A stretch of DNA of 64,000 nucleotides, taken from assembly GCF_030209755.1 (NCBI RefSeq), contig NZ_JARVRH010000038.1, positions 1 to 64,000 on the forward strand, read 5' to 3'. Shown here one piece after another: positions 1 to 7,904 of this stretch. Source of the DNA: Arthrobacter sp. efr-133-TYG-118 (GTDB lineage Bacteria; Actinomycetota; Actinomycetes; Actinomycetales; Micrococcaceae). The position numbers and the translations under genes were made by a program. Each line of letters opens with the position of its first letter. The stretch's first letter is position 1. Below the pieces are notes generated by a model. It searched no databases. It saw only the letters and a program-made list of their open reading frames with translations, and was not told where the DNA came from.

Positions 1-10
1 AAAAATCGGT

Positions 11-52
11 ATCAACAAACTTGGCACACTATTGAGTTCTCAAACAACAGAC
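11..52 (-). promoter_or_regulatory. rRNA operon leader with boxA-like antitermination motif
   Basis: Read on the minus strand this stretch contains TTGTTTGAGAACTCAATAG followed by an AT-rich run. That pattern is the conserved leader found just upstream of 16S rRNA genes in Arthrobacter and relatives. It implies that an rrn operon starts here and that the 16S gene lies beyond the left edge of the window. Recognition is from memory of the motif; the 16S gene itself is not visible. Confidence 0.7.
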
Positions 53-110
53 ACACCCGGCACCACCCACACCCACAACAGGCACAGACTCGCTCCGGAG
101 CAACTTCCCA

Positions 111-139
111 AACTTACCAGACACGCTCTCCCCGCACAA
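111..139 (-). promoter_or_regulatory. Possible second rRNA promoter
   Basis: On the minus strand TTGTGC and TAAGTT are separated by exactly 17 bases. It lies between the stronger candidate promoter at 289-317 and the rRNA leader motif, as expected for tandem rrn promoters. The -35 box is weak, so this is tentative. Confidence 0.3.
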
Positions 140-288
140 CTCCCGAACCCGGGAACCGCGCCGGACAAAACACCATCCGAGACCCCCGGAAACCACACCG
201 GAACGCAACAAAGCGAACCAAGAAATTGGCTTCCATTTGGAAGGGAGTCTGTCGCAATTTTTCCGCATCAGCGGCGGCGACTCGATCT

Positions 289-317
289 ACTTTACACACC
301 CCCAAGACCCCACGCAA
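289..317 (-). promoter_or_regulatory. Probable rRNA operon promoter
   Basis: On the minus strand TTGCGT (312-317) and TAAAGT (289-294) are separated by 17 bases. The predicted transcription start is near 282, about 240 bases upstream of the boxA-like leader motif. TAAAGT matches the actinobacterial TANNNT -10 form. The stretch 53-280 carries no convincing gene and is read here as rRNA leader. Confidence 0.5.
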
Positions 318-483
318 ATCACCCCCCAGACGACCAAGAACCGCGGTAATCCGGGACAAAACAGCCGGTTCCGCGCAAAAAGAAGCCGAGGGCGTCGCAA
401 TTCGGCACTGTGTGCTGCACCACTTAATCACAAAGCCGCGAAGCCCGTCGCATCAAAACCCGGAAATCAGCGCCTTAAACGCA

Positions 484-519
484 AGGAGGGCCGGCAACCA
501 AACGGTTGCCGGCCCTCCT
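484..519 (-). terminator. Terminator of the rpmB-rpmG-rpsN operon
   Basis: A perfect 16-bp stem (484-499 with 504-519) closes on an AAAC loop, 12 bases past the rpsN stop codon. The T-tract on the minus strand is short and broken (TTGCGTTT). The hairpin also insulates the rRNA promoter further downstream. Confidence 0.8.
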
Positions 520-531
520 AATGCTTCTGGA

Positions 532-837
532 CTACCAGGAAGACTTGGTGATGCCCGGGAGCTCACCACGGTGAGCCATGTCGCGGAAGCGAACACGGGA
601 GATACCGAACTTCTGGAAGGTACCGCGCGGGCGGCCGTCGATGATGTCGCGGTTACGCAGACGGATCGGGGAGGCGTTGCGGGGCAGCTTCTGCAGGCCG
701 AGGCGAGCTTCTTCGCGTGCTTCGTCAGTCGCGTTGATGTCAACCAGGGTCTTCTTCAGTTCGAGACGCTTGGCAGCGTAACGCTCAACAATGACCTTGC
801 GCTGCTCGTTGCGAGCAATCTTGGACTTCTTAGCCAT
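532..837 (-). CDS. rpsN: 30S ribosomal protein S14, zinc-independent form
   Basis: A 101-residue S14 of the long type, a small-subunit protein of the 16S 3' major domain assembled late in the 30S head. It has no cysteine at all, so it lacks the CXXC pairs of the short zinc-binding S14. The C-terminal RNA-binding block (NRDIIDGRPRGTF, then ISRVRFRDMAHRGELPG) is typical of the family. It is the last gene of rpmB-rpmG-rpsN; the stop of rpmG is two bases upstream of this ATG. In many actinobacteria this cysteine-free trio is controlled by the zinc repressor Zur, but I could not find a clear Zur box upstream of rpmB, so it may be the constitutive set here. Confidence 0.97.
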   Translation of the reverse strand: MAKKSKIARNEQRKVIVERYAAKRLELKKTLVDINATDEAREEARLGLQKLPRNASPIRLRNRDIIDGRPRGTFQKFGISRVRFRDMAHRGELPGITKSSW

Positions 838-839
838 GT

Positions 840-1007
840 TTAGCGCTCCTCTCGGAATTCGACGTGCTGGCGGATCTTGGGGTCGTACTTCTTCAGGACC
901 AGACGGTCCGGGTCATTACGACGGTTCTTGCGGGTCACGTAGGTGTAACCGGTTCCCGCAGTCGACTTCAGCTTGATGATCGGACGTACGTCCTTGTCTT
1001 TTGCCAC
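840..1007 (-). CDS. rpmG: 50S ribosomal protein L33, zinc-independent form
   Basis: A 55-residue L33, a small protein near the E site of the large subunit. It begins MAKDKDVRPIIKLKSTAGTG and contains YVTRKNRRNDPDRLVLKKYD. No cysteine is present, so this is the C-minus type that needs no zinc. The start is GTG at 1005-1007, which overlaps the TAG stop of rpmB by one base (TAGTG), so translation is probably coupled. rpsN follows after two bases. Confidence 0.96.
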   Translation of the reverse strand: MAKDKDVRPIIKLKSTAGTGYTYVTRKNRRNDPDRLVLKKYDPKIRQHVEFREER

Positions 1008-1243
1008 TAGAGCTTCACCCCACGAGCCAGAACTTCGGCGACGACTGCGTCGATGCCGCGAACGTCGATGGTCTTGATGCCCTTGGCCGACAGGGTCAGC
1101 GTGACATTACGGCGCAGGGACGGAACCCAGTAGCGCTTCTTCTGGATGTTGGGGTCGAACCGACGCTTGTTGCGGCGGTGCGAGTGCGAAATGCTGTGTC
1201 CAAAGCCCGGCTCGGCTCCGGTCACCTGGCAGTTTGCTGCCAT
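1007..1243 (-). CDS. rpmB: 50S ribosomal protein L28
   Basis: A 78-residue L28 beginning MAANCQVTGAEPGFG, with the conserved HSHRRNKRRFDPNIQ and VTLTLSAKGIKTIDVRGID blocks. It has a single cysteine near the N terminus and no CXXC pairs, so it resembles the non-zinc E. coli type. It is the first gene of the operon. TTAGGAGAG lies 5 bases before the ATG. The three genes sit immediately upstream, in the same direction, of a rRNA operon. Confidence 0.97.
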   Translation of the reverse strand: MAANCQVTGAEPGFGHSISHSHRRNKRRFDPNIQKKRYWVPSLRRNVTLTLSAKGIKTIDVRGIDAVVAEVLARGVKL

Positions 1244-1671
1244 GACGACTCTCCTAAAAAATAAAATGAAACGGCCAGCAGAGTTCCTGCTTCCCGTGCA
1301 ATAGGCGACGTTCGCAACCAGTCCACACCGTTTTCGGTAGTTCCCGCAGGCTGGATCCTCGACTGAAATCAGTCAATGATCACCGCTGCGGCGAAGGTAG
1401 TGGGTCCGGACAACAGGCCGGAATACTGGGCGAATACTGGAATGCACGCAACTTGAGCCCCTAACTACCGGCCCGCGGATATCCCGTTGTTGCCAACAGT
1501 CACCGCCAACCGGAGCAATTGCACACGCTCCGCGCCACCTAGCGCCTAATAAGTCTAGGGGCTGGGGGAAATTAAGACCAATCGGGTGTATAAGAACCAA
1601 GTCCGTCAACTCATAAGCGGGGGCTAGCCCCTTCACAGCAGAACGAAAGGTTGAGCATTCAATCTTGAGTC
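1244..1671. other. Intergenic region between rpmB and the flavocytochrome gene
   Basis: This 428-bp divergent region must hold the rpmB-rpmG-rpsN promoter (minus) and the promoter of the flavin module (plus). I see a perfect 12-bp palindrome, GGGGCTAGCCCC, at 1620-1631 and a -10-like TATAAG at 1589-1594 on the plus strand, without a good -35. I found no clear Zur box and no convincing gene. Confidence 0.4.
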
Positions 1672-3141
1672 ATGAACTCACAACTCCTCGCCTCCTCCGG
1701 CCAACGCGTGGATACACCGTCAGGCCGTCCTCCAACCTCCGCGCGGCGCAATCCCACCAAGGGAAGGTTCGCTGCGCAGCATCGCCGCCGCATGTTCCGG
1801 ACGGATATGCTCACGGTTGCGCTGTGGGCTTCCCTCGCAGCCGCGCTGGCGTTGTGGCTCGCCGACGGCGGAGTGTCGTCCGTCGGTAACCTCACCCAAG
1901 CGGTTACCGCTGTCGGGATCCTGGCCGGGCTTGCCGGCATGGATCTGGTCATCCTGATGCTCCTCCTCGCGGCACGCCTGCCGTTCGTCGACGGCGCGGT
2001 CGGGCACGACAGGGCGTTGGAGTTCCACCGGAAGCTAGGAAAACCGGCGCTCTACCTGTTGCTGGCGCACGGACTTCTCCTGGCAACGGGCTACGGCATG
2101 GCCGAGGGCCTGAACCCCGTCAGCGAGGCCGTTTCGCTCTGGGTGTTGGTGCCCGATATGTGGTTGGCATTCGTCTCCATGGCATTGTTCATTGCCGTGG
2201 TGGTCACTTCGCTGGTAGCTGTGCGGCGCCGTTTTCCCTACGAATTCTGGTACTTCGTTCATCTGCTCACCTACCTTGCGGTAGCGACGGCAATCCCGCA
2301 CCAATTCAGCGTGGGCGGCCTGTTCGCCGAAGGCACTTGGCAGCGCTGGTACTGGCTCCTGCTTTGCATAGGAACGGGCGCAGCGCTGGTTTGGTACCGC
2401 ATTGCCCAACCGGTAATAGCCACCTACCGGCACCAACTGACGGTGCGCCGCGTAGTGCGGGTGTCCCCCGACGTCGTGAGCATCGAAATGACCGGGCTGC
2501 GATTGAACGAATTGTCGGGTAGCGGCGGCCGGTTCTTCGTGTGGCGCTTCCTCGCTCCCGGCATGTGGTGGCAGGCGCATCCGTTCAGCTTGTCGGCAGA
2601 ACCGCAAACCGGAAAGTCATCGCGGCAGCCGATGTTGCGGATCACTGTTCGGAACCTGGGGACCGGTTCGGCCCGCCTCGGCTCCCTCAAGCCTGGGACG
2701 AAAGTAGCGATCGAAGGACCATACGGGGTGTTCAGCACGGCAGCCCGAAGCAGGGACCGCGTCGTGATGATTGGTGCGGGAATCGGGATTACGCCCCTCC
2801 GGGCGCTCTTGGAATCAACTCCCTTCGCTCCAGGCCAGGCGACAGTCCTGCTGCGCGGCAGTAGCGCGGAGGAACTGTTCCTCGGAGACGAGATCATGGA
2901 ACTGTGCCGGAAGCGTGGCGCGACCCTGTTCCACCTGACGGGTCCGCGGTCCGCCCATCCCCAAAGCGCCTGGCTGCCTGCCTCTGCCGGCTCCTCGAGT
3001 CTGCGGGACTTTGTGCCGGACATAGCGGACGCTGATGTTTACGTTTGCGGCCCGACAGCATGGGCCGGCGAGGTACTAGCCGAAGCAAAAAGCTCCGGTG
3101 TGCGGGAGGAACAACTCCACTACGAAAGGTTTGACTGGTGA
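1672..3141 (+). CDS. Ferric-reductase-like flavocytochrome (membrane heme domain plus FAD/NAD(P)H reductase)
   Basis: A 489-residue membrane oxidoreductase. Residues 40-240 form about six membrane helices of the ferric reductase-like domain, with two heme-ligand histidine pairs: H119/H133 and H197/H210. Residues 250-489 form a ferredoxin-reductase-type module with the FAD motif HPFSLS and the nucleotide motif IGAGIGITPLRALL. It would pass electrons from cytosolic NAD(P)H to hemes in the membrane. The next two genes overlap or nearly overlap it: an exported FMN-binding protein and an ApbE flavin transferase. Electrons therefore probably continue to a covalently bound FMN outside the membrane. 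ATG 1672 is the likely start; the first 40 residues are polar and poorly conserved in style. Confidence 0.88.
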   Translation: MNSQLLASSGQRVDTPSGRPPTSARRNPTKGRFAAQHRRRMFRTDMLTVALWASLAAALALWLADGGVSSVGNLTQAVTAVGILAGLAGMDLVILMLLLAARLPFVDGAVGHDRALEFHRKLGKPALYLLLAHGLLLATGYGMAEGLNPVSEAVSLWVLVPDMWLAFVSMALFIAVVVTSLVAVRRRFPYEFWYFVHLLTYLAVATAIPHQFSVGGLFAEGTWQRWYWLLLCIGTGAALVWYRIAQPVIATYRHQLTVRRVVRVSPDVVSIEMTGLRLNELSGSGGRFFVWRFLAPGMWWQAHPFSLSAEPQTGKSSRQPMLRITVRNLGTGSARLGSLKPGTKVAIEGPYGVFSTAARSRDRVVMIGAGIGITPLRALLESTPFAPGQATVLLRGSSAEELFLGDEIMELCRKRGATLFHLTGPRSAHPQSAWLPASAGSSSLRDFVPDIADADVYVCGPTAWAGEVLAEAKSSGVREEQLHYERFDW

Positions 3142-3704
3142 GACTCAGGGCAGGAATTTCAGCAGCGCTGGCAGCGGCGGCAATCCTCGTGGTCGGCTGG
3201 CAGGCAGGCGCACAGGTGACGGCATCCAACGCCTCCACCGTCACGACGTCCGCGGCGGGAACCACCGGCGGGACCGCTTCAGGTACGGGCTCGACGGCGG
3301 CCGGCGCCACCGGGAGCAGCACGTCCGGGTCGTCCTCGGGAACCGGGGCCGGCACCGGTTCCACTACCGGCTCCAGTTCCGGCACGGGCTCCAGTTCCAC
3401 TTCCACTCTGGGAGCCTCGGCAAAGGCAGGCGGCACCTATGCAGGCACGGCGGTGGAGACCCGTTTCGGAACGGTCCAGGTCCAGGTAACCATCAAGGCC
3501 GGAGTGATCACCGATGTCACAGCCCTGCATCTGACCGACCAGGAGCAACGGTCCGTCCAGATCAGCGCCAGGGCAGCACCCCTGCTCCGCTCCGAAGTCC
3601 TGAGCGCCCAGTCGGCGAACGTGCAGACCATCGGCGGGGCCACTTATACCAGCGAGGCATATTTGACATCCCTCCAGGCGGCCCTCGATGCAGCCCACTT
3701 CTAA
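3138..3704 (+). CDS. Exported FMN-binding domain protein
   Basis: A 188-residue protein starting with GTG that overlaps the previous stop by 4 bases (GTGA). Residues 1-26 are a signal peptide or membrane anchor. Residues about 40-95 are a low-complexity Gly/Ser/Thr linker, and residues about 98-188 are an FMN-binding domain. The C-terminal GGATYTS matches the ApbE flavinylation motif (S/G)GAT, so Thr169 is the expected site of covalent FMN. The ApbE transferase that would attach it is encoded next. The likely role is a tethered one-domain electron shuttle on the outer face of the membrane, fed by the flavocytochrome upstream. Confidence 0.88.
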   Translation: MRLRAGISAALAAAAILVVGWQAGAQVTASNASTVTTSAAGTTGGTASGTGSTAAGATGSSTSGSSSGTGAGTGSTTGSSSGTGSSSTSTLGASAKAGGTYAGTAVETRFGTVQVQVTIKAGVITDVTALHLTDQEQRSVQISARAAPLLRSEVLSAQSANVQTIGGATYTSEAYLTSLQAALDAAHF

Positions 3705-4539
3705 GCCAAGCGAGCCCGGACAGGGAAGCGCGGATCCCCGCCTTCGTTCCCGGACGTTCACCAGCATGGGCACCGTGGTGAGCCTCGCCATCCCAGCTGC
3801 TCCAGGGACGGCTCCCCAAGCTGCGGCGGAAGAACTCGAGGCGGCCGCCGCCGTCGTCGAGCAGTTGTTCAACAGGCTGGATCGGACGTTTAGTCTTTAC
3901 CGTCCCGACTCGGAGGCGAGCGCGATGGCGCGCGGCGAGCTGGCCCTGATGGATGCCTCAGCGGACATGCGCCGGCTGTATGTCGAGGCGACCGAATGGC
4001 GCACCCTCACGGAAGGTGCGTTCACGGCGGAACGGCCCGACGGCGTCGTGGACCTGGCGGGGATCGTCAAGGCACATGCCATACGGGAAGCCGGAACGTC
4101 GCTTCTCGCACTGGGCTTGAAGGATTGGTGCCTCAATGCGGGCGGGGATGTCCTGGTGGACGGTTCCCCGACGCCCGAAAGTACACAGCCGTGGCTGGCG
4201 GGGCTTGTTGATCCGGAGGATCGGACGACGCTCCTGACCGCGTTTCCGCTCGGCAACAGGGGAAAACACGCACTGGCGACCTCCGGGACCAGCGAACGCG
4301 GCCACCATATCTGGTCTGCGGGCCTCCCAGCCGCGCGGGACGAGGGGTTCCGCCAGGTTTCGGTGGCAGCGGCCGACATCATCACGGCCGATGTCCTGGC
4401 CACCGCAATCATGGCCGGCGGCGCCCGGACCCTCGCGCTGGCGACCTCCCGCTGGGACGTGGACGTGCTCGCGGTGAAGAACGACGGCGGACTGCTCGCG
4501 ACACCGGGCTTCCGGAACCTCGCCGCCCAGAACAGTTAG
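3688..4539 (+). CDS. apbE: FAD:protein FMN transferase (ApbE family)
   Basis: A 283-residue ApbE-family enzyme. ApbE uses FAD and Mg2+ to attach FMN through a phosphoester to a threonine of target proteins. Family features are the N-terminal FTSMGTVVSLAIP strand, the region around DLAGIVKAHAIREAG, the CLNAGGDVLVDG segment and the C-terminal ADVLATAIMAGG. The ORF overlaps the end of the FMN-binding gene by 17 bases, which strongly suggests that protein is its substrate. No lipobox or signal peptide is evident with the ATG at 3688. Its stop codon overlaps the stop of the convergent SGNH gene. Confidence 0.9.
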   Translation: MQPTSKPSEPGQGSADPRLRSRTFTSMGTVVSLAIPAAPGTAPQAAAEELEAAAAVVEQLFNRLDRTFSLYRPDSEASAMARGELALMDASADMRRLYVEATEWRTLTEGAFTAERPDGVVDLAGIVKAHAIREAGTSLLALGLKDWCLNAGGDVLVDGSPTPESTQPWLAGLVDPEDRTTLLTAFPLGNRGKHALATSGTSERGHHIWSAGLPAARDEGFRQVSVAAADIITADVLATAIMAGGARTLALATSRWDVDVLAVKNDGGLLATPGFRNLAAQNS

Positions 4540-5297
4540 GGCTTTGTGAGCTGGGGGTACTTCGGGCTGAGGCCATCACCTGAAGACTTGCCCGTAACGC
4601 GGCGGACGACCCACGGTGCGGCGTGTTCACGGGCCCAACGCGCGTTGGCCCACAACGCTTCCACCCGCGCAAGCTGGGGTTGTGTGACGGGCGGCGGGAC
4701 CTCGAGGGAACCTTCGTGTTCCAGGACGGCCAGGACGCGGTTCGCCATATTGATGTGACCAGCAGTGGACATGTGCATCCGGTCCTGCGCCCACATGTGC
4801 CAGTCGTGGTATTCGCTGAAGCGCCAATAGTCCACCAGCAGCGCACCGTGGTTTTCGGCGATTTCCCGCAGCAATTCGTTGTAGATTGCGGTGCGTCCGC
4901 GCATGGTGCCGAAAACCTTGGAGCTGCGGGCGTCGAAACCCGTAAAGAGAAGCAACGTGGCTCCGGTGGCGCTTAGCTTCTCGATGCCGGCTTCGTATTC
5001 CTCCATGAGCCTGTCGATATCGACTTTGGGGCGGAAGATGTCGTTAGCTCCCGCGTACAGGGTCACCAGCGTCGGTTGAAGCGCGACGGCGGCGTCCACT
5101 TGCTCTGCCATGACTTGCCGGAGCTTCTTGCCGCGGATGGCCAGGTTGGCGTAGCCGAAATTATCGTTGCTTTGGGCCAATTGATGGGCAACGAGGTCCG
5201 CCCATCCCCTGACGCCGTTGGGGCGCGAGGGATCGGCGTCGCCAAGTCCTTCGGTGAACGAGTCACCCAATGCCACATACCGGGCAGAAAAATCCAT
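4536..5297 (-). CDS. SGNH/GDSL hydrolase, paralogue 1
   Basis: A 253-residue SGNH hydrolase-type esterase. Block I is ALGDSFTEG with the nucleophilic serine near residue 12. Block III is YAGANDIF, and block V is DRMHMSTAGH with the catalytic Asp and His. No signal peptide is visible, so it is likely cytoplasmic. The natural substrate is unknown; the family covers lipases, acetyl-esterases and carbohydrate deacetylases. Two longer paralogues with the same block signatures lie at 7086-7904 and 7901-8806. The gene is convergent with apbE, with overlapping stop codons. Confidence 0.9.
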   Translation of the reverse strand: MDFSARYVALGDSFTEGLGDADPSRPNGVRGWADLVAHQLAQSNDNFGYANLAIRGKKLRQVMAEQVDAAVALQPTLVTLYAGANDIFRPKVDIDRLMEEYEAGIEKLSATGATLLLFTGFDARSSKVFGTMRGRTAIYNELLREIAENHGALLVDYWRFSEYHDWHMWAQDRMHMSTAGHINMANRVLAVLEHEGSLEVPPPVTQPQLARVEALWANARWAREHAAPWVVRRVTGKSSGDGLSPKYPQLTKP

Positions 5298-5372
5298 GGC
5301 GCCAGTCTTTCATCAGTACACGGCGGTCGTCACCCGCGGCGCCGCGGCCGTGCTCGCGGCCGTGCTCGCGGC

Positions 5373-5852
5373 TTAGCGTTCGCGCAGGATCCAGTGGTCG
5401 TCGTCCAGGCGGGCCACGATCTTCTCGCCGATCCGCGCGAGGTCCGCAACGTCGTCGTCGGTCATGGCGTCCAACATCAGGGCGCGGACGGCATCCACAT
5501 GCCCCGGGGCGAGGGACACGATGGTGTCCATGCCGGACTCCGTCAGGTGCGCCACGGTGACACGGGCATCGCCGGGATGGGCTTCGCGCTCCACCCATCC
5601 GCGTCTCTGGAGTTTGGTGACGACGTGCGACAACCTCGACAAGGAAGCGCTGGTGCGGGCGGCAAGTTCACTCATCGGCAGGAAACGCCCCTCCGCTTCG
5701 GACAACATGGCGAGCACGTTGTAGTCGAACAGCGACAATTTGCCGGCCGCTTGCAGTTGGGTATCCAGGGCTGCGGGCAGAAGGGTGTTGATGCTCAGGA
5801 GGGCCAGCCAGGCACGGCGTTCGTCGGCGTTGAGCCAGCGCGGTTCGGTCAT
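5373..5852 (-). CDS. MarR family transcriptional repressor
   Basis: A 159-residue MarR-type winged-helix regulator. The DNA-binding part covers residues about 40-105: MSELAARTSASLSRLSHVV is the recognition region and GDARVTVAHLTESG the wing. It is divergent from the reductase gene at 5975. The 32-bp perfect palindrome at 5904-5935 between them is the obvious operator for both genes. The inducer is unknown. A 12-bp tandem repeat (GGCCGTGCTCGC twice) sits just after its stop codon. Confidence 0.92.
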   Translation of the reverse strand: MTEPRWLNADERRAWLALLSINTLLPAALDTQLQAAGKLSLFDYNVLAMLSEAEGRFLPMSELAARTSASLSRLSHVVTKLQRRGWVEREAHPGDARVTVAHLTESGMDTIVSLAPGHVDAVRALMLDAMTDDDVADLARIGEKIVARLDDDHWILRER

Positions 5853-5879
5853 GGATTCATCTTAGAAGGAAATCAATAC

Positions 5880-5935
5880 TTGACACTTCAACTTAAGGTC
5901 ATTATTGTTTTACTTGAAGCTTCAAGTAAAACAAT
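5880..5935 (+). promoter_or_regulatory. Promoter of the reductase gene with a 32-bp palindromic operator over the -10
   Basis: TTGACA (5880-5885) and TATTGT (5903-5908) are 17 bases apart, a near-consensus promoter reading into the reductase gene. A perfect 32-bp palindrome at 5904-5935, centred on TTGAAGCTTCAA, covers the -10 box and the start point. A bound MarR dimer there would block transcription. On the other strand TTCAAG and TAAGTT give a possible promoter for marR 17 bases apart, so the regulator may repress itself. Confidence 0.8.
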
Positions 5936-5974
5936 GTGAACCAATCATGGGCACTCAAGCAAAAGGAAACAACA

Positions 5975-6607
5975 ATGGCTGACATCACCATCATCGGTAC
6001 CGGCAACATGGCGTCCGGCATTGCGGCCCGTGCCGCCACGGCAGGCAAGAGCGTCCAGGTTCTCAGCCGCGACGCCGGCTCCGCTGCTGCGCTGGCGGCA
6101 ACGGTCAACGGAACCTCGGGCATCACGGGATCCCCGGTAGAAGGCAGCATCGTGGTGCTGGCCACTCCGTTCGAGGCCTCCAAAGCAGTCCTTTCTTCCT
6201 ATGGTTCCGCGCTCGACGGCAAGACGATCGTGGACATCTCCAACCCCGTGAACTTCGAGACCTTCGATTCGCTCACCGTCCCCGCCGGAACCTCGGCAGC
6301 CGAAGAACTTCAGGCCCTGGTCCCGGGCGCGTCGGTCGTCAAGGCGTTCAACACCGTCTTCGCAGCCACGCTCGGGGACGGCGAAGTGGACGGCCAAACC
6401 CTCGACGTGCTGGTTGCGGGCGACGACGCCGAGGCGACTGCCGCCGTCGTCGACTTCGTCAAAGGTGCCGGCCTGCGCCCGGTGAACGTCGGACCGCTGC
6501 GCCGCTCGCGTGAGCTCGAAGCCTTCCAACTGCTCGTCATGACGCTGCAGATCAGCGAAGCCCACCCCGACTACAACTGGAACTCCGCAGTCAAGCTCCT
6601 GCCGTAG
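5975..6607 (+). CDS. NADPH-dependent F420 reductase-like NAD(P)-binding protein
   Basis: A 210-residue Rossmann-fold protein. It opens with ITIIGTGNMASGIAARAATAG, a GxGxxG dinucleotide motif followed by SRD, and resembles the NADP oxidoreductase coenzyme F420-dependent family. VVKAFNTVFA is a family-typical central block. Such enzymes move hydride between NADP and F420 or another small flavin; the actual partner is not evident here. The start at 5975 is chosen over an in-frame ATG at 5936 because AAAGGAAA lies just before it and 5936 falls at the edge of the operator. It is divergent from the MarR gene that probably represses it. Confidence 0.85.
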   Translation: MADITIIGTGNMASGIAARAATAGKSVQVLSRDAGSAAALAATVNGTSGITGSPVEGSIVVLATPFEASKAVLSSYGSALDGKTIVDISNPVNFETFDSLTVPAGTSAAEELQALVPGASVVKAFNTVFAATLGDGEVDGQTLDVLVAGDDAEATAAVVDFVKGAGLRPVNVGPLRRSRELEAFQLLVMTLQISEAHPDYNWNSAVKLLP

Positions 6608-6621
6608 TTCATTTCGGTTTC

Positions 6622-6649
6622 GGAGGGCGGCCCGTTTTGGCCGCCCTCC
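6622..6649 (+). terminator. Intrinsic terminator after the reductase gene
   Basis: An 11-bp perfect stem (GGAGGGCGGCC with its complement) closes on CGTTTT and is followed by TCGTTG. It lies 14 bases past the reductase stop and directly before the YciI gene. Confidence 0.75.
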
Positions 6650-6668
6650 TCGTTGTAGGCTGGGCGGC

Positions 6669-6953
6669 ATGTTCGTCGTTTCACTGACATACAAAGTTCC
6701 CGACGAGATCGTTGATTTCCACCGCCCAGCACACATGGATTGGGTCAAAGAAGCGTTCGACGCCGGCACGTTCGTTGCGTCTGGACGTCGCGTTCCAGCC
6801 GTCGGGGGCGTGCTGTTGTCCAACGTCGATCGTGCAACACTGAACGCTTCCCTGGCGACGGATCCGTTCTACGTCAACGGAGTAGCCGACTTCGAGATCA
6901 TCGAATTCACGGTCACTACGGCATCCACAGGTTTCGAAAACCTGCTGGACTAG
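6669..6953 (+). CDS. YciI family protein
   Basis: A 94-residue protein of the YciI-like fold. It contains HRPAHMDWVKEAFDAGTFVASG in two parts and DPFYVNGVADFEIIEF, both diagnostic of the family. YciI proteins are small ferredoxin-like-fold dimers with a conserved His/Asp active-site pair and mostly unknown substrates. It lies behind its own terminator-separated start, so it is probably expressed separately from the reductase upstream. Downstream, 6954-7085 holds nothing I recognise. Confidence 0.88.
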   Translation: MFVVSLTYKVPDEIVDFHRPAHMDWVKEAFDAGTFVASGRRVPAVGGVLLSNVDRATLNASLATDPFYVNGVADFEIIEFTVTTASTGFENLLD

Positions 6954-7085
6954 CCTGATTGCGGGTCCGGGGCGTCACGCAGGGCACATTTTTGGCGCCT
7001 CGCGTCGTCGGAAACCCCGGAAATTCGGCTGCTTTCAAGCCCGTCCATCCCAAAAAGTTGTCAGGCGTGACGCTGACTCAGGTTC

Positions 7086-7904
7086 TCAAAGCCGGGCCGG
7101 TTCAGGGGACGTCCCCAACCGTTCCGGCAAGACCACCGGCATAAGGGCCGGCCACCGTGCGCTCAGGCGATCGCCGCTCGAAACTCCCCTGAGACGACGC
7201 GAAAGCCAGGGTGCCACATCGCGCCTGAGCCACGCGGCGTCGTCGGCCATAATCTCGGCACGGCTCCGCGGTTGCAGCGCCCCAAGCACCGGCGAGCCCA
7301 GCGAGTGCGCGGCGCCCAACACCTCCAGGACCTTCTTCGCCATGTATTCGTGTCCGACGCCGGACATGTGCAGCCGGTCGGGAGCCCACATCCGGCGGTC
7401 CTGGTACTTTTCGAAGCACCAATGATCCACCAGAAGTGTTCCGTAGGCTGCGGAAATGCGCCGGATCTGCTTATTGAAAACCGCCGTGCGCAGCTTAAGC
7501 GGCTCCAACACCGGCGAGAGCGGCACGTTGTACTCGGTGAACAGCAGGACTTGGGCACCAGTTTGCGCGATCCGGGCAACTGCGTCCTCGAACCCACGGA
7601 CCAGTAGGCGCATGTCCAGTCGTGCGCCGAGGAGATCGTTGCCTCCGGCGTGGAAACTGACGAGCGTGGGAGCCATCGCGAGCGCCGGCTTGAGTTGTTC
7701 AACTACGATCTGCCTGAGCCGACGGCCGCGCAGGGCCAGGTTGGCGTACTGCGTCTGCGGCCGGTGCCTGGCCAGTTCCTCGGCCACACGGTCGGCCCAG
7801 CCGCGGCAATCGTTGGGGAGGCGCCGGTCGGTGTCGCCGACGCCTTCGGTGAAGGAATCTCCAACCGCGACGAATCGCAGCGGTGTATGCGTGGCCATGG
7901 TCAT
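7086..7904 (-). CDS. SGNH/GDSL hydrolase, paralogue 2
   Basis: A 272-residue SGNH hydrolase. It has block I VGDSFTEGVGD, block III FHAGGNDLL and block V DRLHMSGVGHEYMAKK. Its start overlaps the stop of paralogue 3 by 4 bases (ATGA), so the two are co-translated. A second ATG two codons in could also serve as the start. The C-terminal region around WLRRDVAPWLSRRLRG is shared with the other two paralogues and is not part of the core SGNH fold. No signal peptide is seen. The substrate is unknown. Confidence 0.9.
   Translation of the reverse strand: MTMATHTPLRFVAVGDSFTEGVGDTDRRLPNDCRGWADRVAEELARHRPQTQYANLALRGRRLRQIVVEQLKPALAMAPTLVSFHAGGNDLLGARLDMRLLVRGFEDAVARIAQTGAQVLLFTEYNVPLSPVLEPLKLRTAVFNKQIRRISAAYGTLLVDHWCFEKYQDRRMWAPDRLHMSGVGHEYMAKKVLEVLGAAHSLGSPVLGALQPRSRAEIMADDAAWLRRDVAPWLSRRLRGVSSGDRLSARWPALMPVVLPERLGTSPEPARL

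Noticed and set aside
1244..1400. A Zur box before rpmB
   Set aside because: No TGANAATNATTNTCA-type palindrome could be found; only T/A-rich sequence lies close to the start codon.
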